In this document: one piece after another, positions 7,755 through 13,700 of the stretch
Numbering within the stretch: the stretch's first letter is position 1
Layout of the letters: each line of letters opens with the position of its first letter
NCBI GenBank assembly: GCA_000310025.1
Contig: FN649749.1
Coordinates: 2,448,300-2,464,515 of the forward strand
Direction: 5' to 3'
Source: Ectocarpus siliculosus
Lineage: Eukaryota; Sar; Phaeophyceae; Ectocarpales; Ectocarpaceae
Length of the DNA: 16,216 nt
Program-made: the position numbers and the translations under genes
Notes under the pieces: model-generated
Database searches by the model: none
What the model saw: the letters and a program-made list of their open reading frames with translations, nothing else
What the model was told of the DNA's origin: nothing

Positions 7755-10700
7755 GTGAGTGTCCTCTGTTGTTCTTTGTACGAAAAGAGAGAGACAGCCT
7801 GTGAAGTTCTTCCATGATGTCAGTACCAGCTTGCTTGCGAACAGACAGGTAGGGCTGCTGTCACCCCCCTCTTCGCCCCGCCCTGCGTAGCGTTATCCAA
7901 TACAGCAGTATTCTATCTACGTACTCTTGATGCTTCAGGCTGGTTCTTGTTCGCTTTCATGTGTGGTACATGCAGCACCTTTCGTCGGCCACTTCTCTGC
8001 CTTGCTGCTGTGTGTGATGGATGACCTACGCATACATGCGGCAGTGTATGATGCACGAAGCTCTCCCTGCCAAACGAGCTGGCGTTGCAAACCGGCGGAG
8101 TTGGACCGAGCATCGTTGGATTTCCCGAGCAAGATGTGTTTGACGCTTGCGTTTGGGTTTAGCGCTTCGTCTGAATAGTGGCTATTCCTGCTGCTTCTCT
8201 CTCTGGTGGCGCTGCGTACGAAGAGTACGTACATCTCATGTTTTGCTCGGAAGGAGAGTCCGAGGTTAGCTTGCGAGTTTTGCCGCATTTGCCGTTTTAC
8301 AAGAGTACAGCAGTACAGCATCGCTGCACACTGCACACACACAGCTTTCATTTGGGCGTATGGCATCCACTCGCTGTTGCTGCGTCAAGACCTCGCTACT
8401 GCTGTTGCGGTGAACTCTTGCTACATAGCAGAGACGGCTCTACCCTCCAAACACCATTCCCTTGTGATGGTAGGTCAAGGCACACCACACCAAAGTTTAC
8501 CTTGCATTCGCCTATAGATCCGTTGAAAAATTCCGCATCTCACCGGTCATGCTGCACATAGATACCGTATGTACCGCAACAGCACTAATAGGGTGGGAGA
8601 GGAAATTGTCATTTTTTTTTTTTGTGACTAAACTTATATCCGTATCCATAGTGACCCGCTGTGCTTGAAGTATTTTTGATGAAGAACGTTGTGATTATGA
8701 AACCTCAACCGTTGACCTGTCCACGCACGCAGTGCTCCAATTTCCGCACACCGAAATCGAAGGGCGGGAAACCTGTAGTGTCGCGAGACAACGCGTTGGC
8801 ACGTGGGTATACTGACTGCTGTTGTACATATATGTAGACTGCTGGCAGCCAAGCCGCACAGGGATGTTCCACGCCCAGTTGACGTGACGGCACCCCCACC
8901 GATTGGCGTGTAGGTCGCACCTTTTTTTTTTTTTTGTGGGACTCCCTGAACACACACTAGCTACACTAGCCCTTCGGAAGAGGCCATGCGTGACCTTGGG
9001 GGAACCCCAAAGCTTAAGCTTTCCGTCTCCGCTCCTCGAAAAACCGGCATGCACAATGTACCCCGGGTTTATTTGTGTGGAACGTAGGCTACCAGTACAG
9101 CTGTGGTTGTACTGCCCGATCAGCGATACGTTTCTCCTGCGGAGCAGCGGAGTATGATCACTCAGAGGTGCATGCCCCAACCGCCCGCCGCGCGGCGTAT
9201 ACACGTCAACGTTAGCGCGCGCGAAGCGCGCTCTAGTAGCTCGGCACAGCAGTGACTTAGACCTACCCACTGCAGACCAAGCTTGAGGTGTGGGTTAGGG
9301 GTGGGATAGGCCTTGTTAAGCCTACAGTAGCGCCGTGGTGTAGCCTGAGGGCTGGAAGCCTGCTAGTGGCTTTGGTCGTGTATGTTCCTCCAACTACCGT
9401 AAGGTTGCGAGTCAGCGCACAGGGGTGCGATCGATTTTCAAAGCGTAATTTCTCCGCAACCAGGAGGGTGCGAGCACCAACTGATACTTCTCAGGAAAGC
9501 TCTCGATGAGATTTACAAGACCGCTCTCTTCGACAGTGGTAACCTCCTGGTTGTGGAGAAATTTCGCTTTGAAAATCGTTCGCACCCCTGTGCGCTGACT
9601 CACAACCTTACGGTACGGTACAGCCCAAAGACTGTTGAATTGGTTACCGCAAGCAAGTCGCCGACGTTGGTTTAGGTACGTCGGTCCCAGGGCGGGGCCA
9701 CAAAGGCACGACATGACATGACTGCTCCTCTCCGCGACTTTCTTTTCGGTCAGCAATAATGTGTGCTCTTTGGGGTATCCACGTTCGTATCCGAATGGTT
9801 GTTCTACTTTAAGCAAAGCTGTACACGACTGCTGGGTTGGCCAGGCTTTGTCTCCCACAAGGACACGCACACGTCAGGTGGACCAGTACGGATATTGGAA
9901 GGCACTGAGCGGAGACCGGAATGGGTTTCAACGTGAAGACAACAACAACAACAGCAACACGCCGCCCTCTGCATGTATATTGTCACGCACGCCAACGCGT
10001 GCTGCTGCTGCTGCTGCTGCTGCTCGTCCGTCTTTTTCTGTTGTGCGTGAACATCACGTGTACGGCCTTGCAAACCTCCTGCAGGGCTACAACGTCACCA
10101 TCCTAGCGTACGGGCAGACGGGGTCAGGGAAGACGTACACGATGGGTTCGGAGTGCGGCACCACCGACAAGTACGACGACGAACGGCGAGGCCTCATCCC
10201 CAGGTGCGCGCTCGACGCCTACTTGAAAATATATCAAAGCCTTTGTGATTGATAACACCTGCTGGCATCACCGATAAAAATTCAGTGTATGCATAGGCAT
10301 AAATATACCCCAAATAGCTTTTGTGGTTAGCACCTGTTGGCATCACTGGTAACAATTCAAAAGTATACAGTTGTCATAATAATAGAATACCCTGAAGAGC
10401 GATTGTGATTAGTACCTGCTGGCATCACTGATAAGAATTCAGTGTACAAGCATATAGGCAATAATATACCCTTCATAAGCCCAGTACCCAGCCAGTTTCC
10501 CTCCACTCGCTGCTAAGACTTCAACACATCCTCTTCGACTGTGGTTATATCCCGAACGGGTAGTCTATCTGTGTTTTGACGTATGTTCCCTGATAAAAAG
10601 CAGTCAAAGCAGTCGTCCCCGTGTTTAAGGATACCAAAGTTACCATAGGTGACACAAGATATCACACCCCCTAGACCGATCTGTAGAAGGTCGACTACTC

Positions 10701-13700
10701 CACGACGAAGATGATGCAAACTTCATGAAGTATGTTTTCGGAAATATCTCGACAAGATGGCTCCAACGACGCCGCTTTCAGCACCTCCACTCTTTCTTCC
10801 TACTCTATGGAATATTCGAGCTTTGAAAATCGGTCCAGGGGGTGTGATATATTGCGTCACCTACGGTATGGTGGACCCTCCCCGGATTGAAAGGACACCA
10901 TCTTTTTTCATGAGCATGTGGCGGTGCCCCGCAGGGTGTAAAAACAGCAGCGGGGGGGAGGTGTAGTTTTGTTTCTAGGACCTTTCCCCCATGGCAGGAC
11001 GCTTTTGTTTGCGAAGAAAGTTCGAGAGGGGGGTGTCCTGGAAGCGGGTGCGACTACCGTACAGCCGTAACTCCGTGTCATGCCCTAAGCTGCGGGCTGG
11101 AGATATTGATGCCTTTCGCTCATGCACGCCTCCTCAAGCTTCTTGCCAAGCACTCAAGCTGTGCATACCGTCAGCGCCCGCAGTTGTGAACCTCTACTAT
11201 CGTTCCTCCCGGGTGGGATTTATAGTCCCCTTGGTTTATGCTAAGAATGGCCCCGATATAGGTTTGAGCGTTCTTATCCTAGCTAACAAATTGTGCTAAG
11301 TTCCAGACGTTCAATTTTTGGAGGCTATATCATCTTCTTAGCCGCCAGTCTCATAACCGTGGGGGTGCTTTGTATCGGTACACGATTTCCAGTTGTTGAT
11401 GTGTGCGAGTCGTGTAAAATGGAATGTGTTATGTTGCCCACGGTTTATTTAAAGTTCTTGTACGATTCACTCAACGCGGATATCGCTGATGTGTGTTATT
11501 TGTGTGAAGCTGGATTTGCCTTTGCCGCTCTCGCCGCCCGCCGCGTGCTCACGGTTTTCGTAAGGTTCCTGTACGACATGTTCACTCAACGCGGATGTCG
11601 CTGATGGTGTATTACTTGTGTTAAACTGGATGTGCTTTGCTCTCGCCTCCCGACGAACGCTCGCGTACTTGTAAGGTTCCTGTACGACATGTTCATGAAC
11701 CTGAACGCGGATGTCGCTCACCGGCTGGAGGCTACGACGACGGCAAGCTTTCTGGAGATATACGGAGAGGACGTGTACGACCTGCTTAGCGACGGCCATG
11801 CCCCCGGCACCAAGCGCGCTTCTCTTCCGGCAAGTGTTGGCGGGGAGGGGTTGTGATCCTATCGTCTGCGGTGGTGTTATGTGTGCGTCACTGTTTTTTT
11901 TTCTGTGATCGTTGCTGGTCCTGCCGTTGCCACAGCAGTGTAGCTGTTTCTCTATAGCAGTGGTGTTGGTATTTGTTGTGTCTATAGAAGTGGAAGTACT
12001 GTAGCTATTGTCTTCACCTGTGTGTGTTGCTGGCCTTTCTGCTATCTGGATCACTTTTGCCGTGGTGCGATTATGTTGGTGGTGCTTGCAGTTCAACCCA
12101 GAGGGTGGGAACAGTTAAGTATTCGGTGGATACCCAGACCCACCTGGCGTCGTGAACGGCTACCTAGCCAGTACCAAGCACAACAAATGGTAGAAGCCTA
12201 GCAACGCGTGTGCAAGTATCACATATTCCACAACCAACGACCAGCAGCAGCAGCAAAAATTACCCCAACACCAACAACGAAAACAACTGCTTGGCGAAAC
12301 ATCAGGTCCTGGAAGACAAGACGGGCGTGTTTGTGAACGGGCTCAGCCAGGTGCCGGTGCTGGGCTGGGAGGCCGCCCTCGACGTCCTGAGCCAGGGCGT
12401 GCTCAACAGGACCACCGCCTCCACCCTCATGAACACCGTCAGCAGCCGCTCTCACGCCGTGTTCACCATCACCTTGACCCAGACGCTCAAGGAGGAGGCC
12501 GATCCCGAGGGAGAACCTCAGGTACCCTTTCGTGCATCTTTTTCGCTTCCGTCGTGGTGATATCGTTTCCGTTCCGGTCCCGGTCGTTGAAAATATGTAC
12601 GACCCAAGAGGAACAATCACCCGTTGAAGCAGCTTTACGGCTGTCTTCGTGTGCAGAACCTATCATAGGACGGCCGGTACAGCATATACCGTAGGTTGTG
12701 CAAGATAACACCCCCCCCGTACTGCACCGATTTGGTTCGTTGCACTTCTCAATACAAAAACACAACAGATTAATCTCTTCCACGGGTACGACGGTGAAGA
12801 AGGTTAAGGTTGAGGCGTTCGAACCGTCTCGTCGAGAGCTTTCCGACAACGTAGAATATCATTTAGTTTTTTTGGTGTGACTCTTCGTTGCTCTAGTTGT
12901 CCGCGATGTTCTCGTTGTTTTCTACTAGGGGAAAAACGGCGCCGGCACATGGTCATTCATCGCCCGTGACGAGCAATTCGCGAGGCAGGAGGCCGTTCTT
13001 CTCGACCAATCGTCTTCTGCGCCCGCATTGTCTTCTTGTCTTTGTCCCGTCACCCCCCATGCTCGTATTTTTTTTGTGTTATCCCTATCAACACCTCCCC
13101 CCACACCCTCGCCCCTTGGGGCGTCCCATCCTCGCCAAATACGAAAGTATTTGATGTGCATGCGTCCTTGATTGCCGCCATCACCGCACGGGAGCCTCGT
13201 TGCTGCACTTTCGAGTATATCGCCTTACGCTGTCCTTTAAACTCCCCACCATCCTTGCTAGAATCGAACCAATAAATACCGATTTGCTTGCGACCGCGTC
13301 CACGATGACCACCATCACCAGAGACGAACCTCGCCAGAATCGAATAAAAAATGCGAAACGCATGCGACCGCGTCCGTGATTGCTGCTGCCATTACCAGAC
13401 GGTAATCTAAGCTTAAGCTTTCACTTTCGTGGATCCCGCCGGGAGTTATCCCATCAACCCCCCACCCCCCGCCCTAGGTAAAAGCTCCAACCAGATAATG
13501 CTAGAATGCATGCTACCGCGTCCGTGATTGCCTCTTCCGTCACCAGACCGTTACCTCGAAGCTTACCTTCGTGGATCTCGCCGGTAGCGAGAGGCTAGGT
13601 AGGACCGGTGCTGAGGGCCAGCGGAAGAGGGAGGGCATCCAGATCAATCAGGTTGGCTTTGTAGTATTCTTGTTTTTGTGTGTCTGTCTTTTATTGTTTT

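Larger units (their letters stand above)
7755..10084 (+). other. Kinesin intron 1
   Basis: A 2,330-base intron, donor GTGAGT and acceptor CTCCTGCAG. It contains a short GC hairpin (9214-9232), a long foldback (9395-9615), CAA-type repeats near 9938-9958 and a (GCT)8 run at 10001-10024. Open frames in it, including a 191-codon one on the minus strand (8695-9270) and a 152-codon one (9412-9870), have no family motif; the latter overlaps the foldback. Confidence 0.85.
10204..11675 (+). other. Kinesin intron 2, repeat-rich
   Basis: 1,472 bases, donor GTGCGC, acceptor TTGTAAG (no strong pyrimidine tract). It holds three repeat systems: a tandem repeat (10240-10473), a second foldback (10640-10872) and degenerate copies of the exon 3 start (from about 11377). 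No independent gene recognised. Confidence 0.85.
12522..13546 (+). other. Kinesin intron 4, repeat-rich
   Basis: 1,025 bases, donor GTACCC, acceptor CCGTCACCAG. It carries a single diverged foldback-family arm (12687-12733) and several copies of the exon 5 acceptor region (13155-13444). No gene recognised. Confidence 0.85.

Noticed and set aside
8695-9270. 191-codon minus-strand frame
   Set aside because: It lies inside kinesin intron 1, has no recognised domain and crosses a poly-T/A run.
9412-9870. 152-codon minus-strand frame, possibly transposon-derived
   Set aside because: Its end overlaps the foldback arms; no transposase or reverse transcriptase motif is visible.
11467-12096. 209-codon minus-strand frame with internal repeats (VVQEPY)
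   Set aside because: It is the antisense of kinesin exon 3 and its degenerate copies, which explains the internal repeats.
12805-12840. GTTCGAACC resembling a tRNA T-loop
   Set aside because: The flanking bases do not form a five-pair stem and no A box, anticodon arm or acceptor stem is present.
10513-12849. Recurring peptide GGVI.CVTYG in three unrelated frames (10513-10719, 10757-10966, 12487-12849)
   Set aside because: It is the accidental translation of the foldback-family arms, not a protein family.
9009-13421. AAGCTTAAGCTT palindrome found at 9010-9021 and 13409-13420
   Set aside because: A 12-base self-complementary match with unlike flanks; the second belongs to the decayed exon 5 copy. 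Probably chance.
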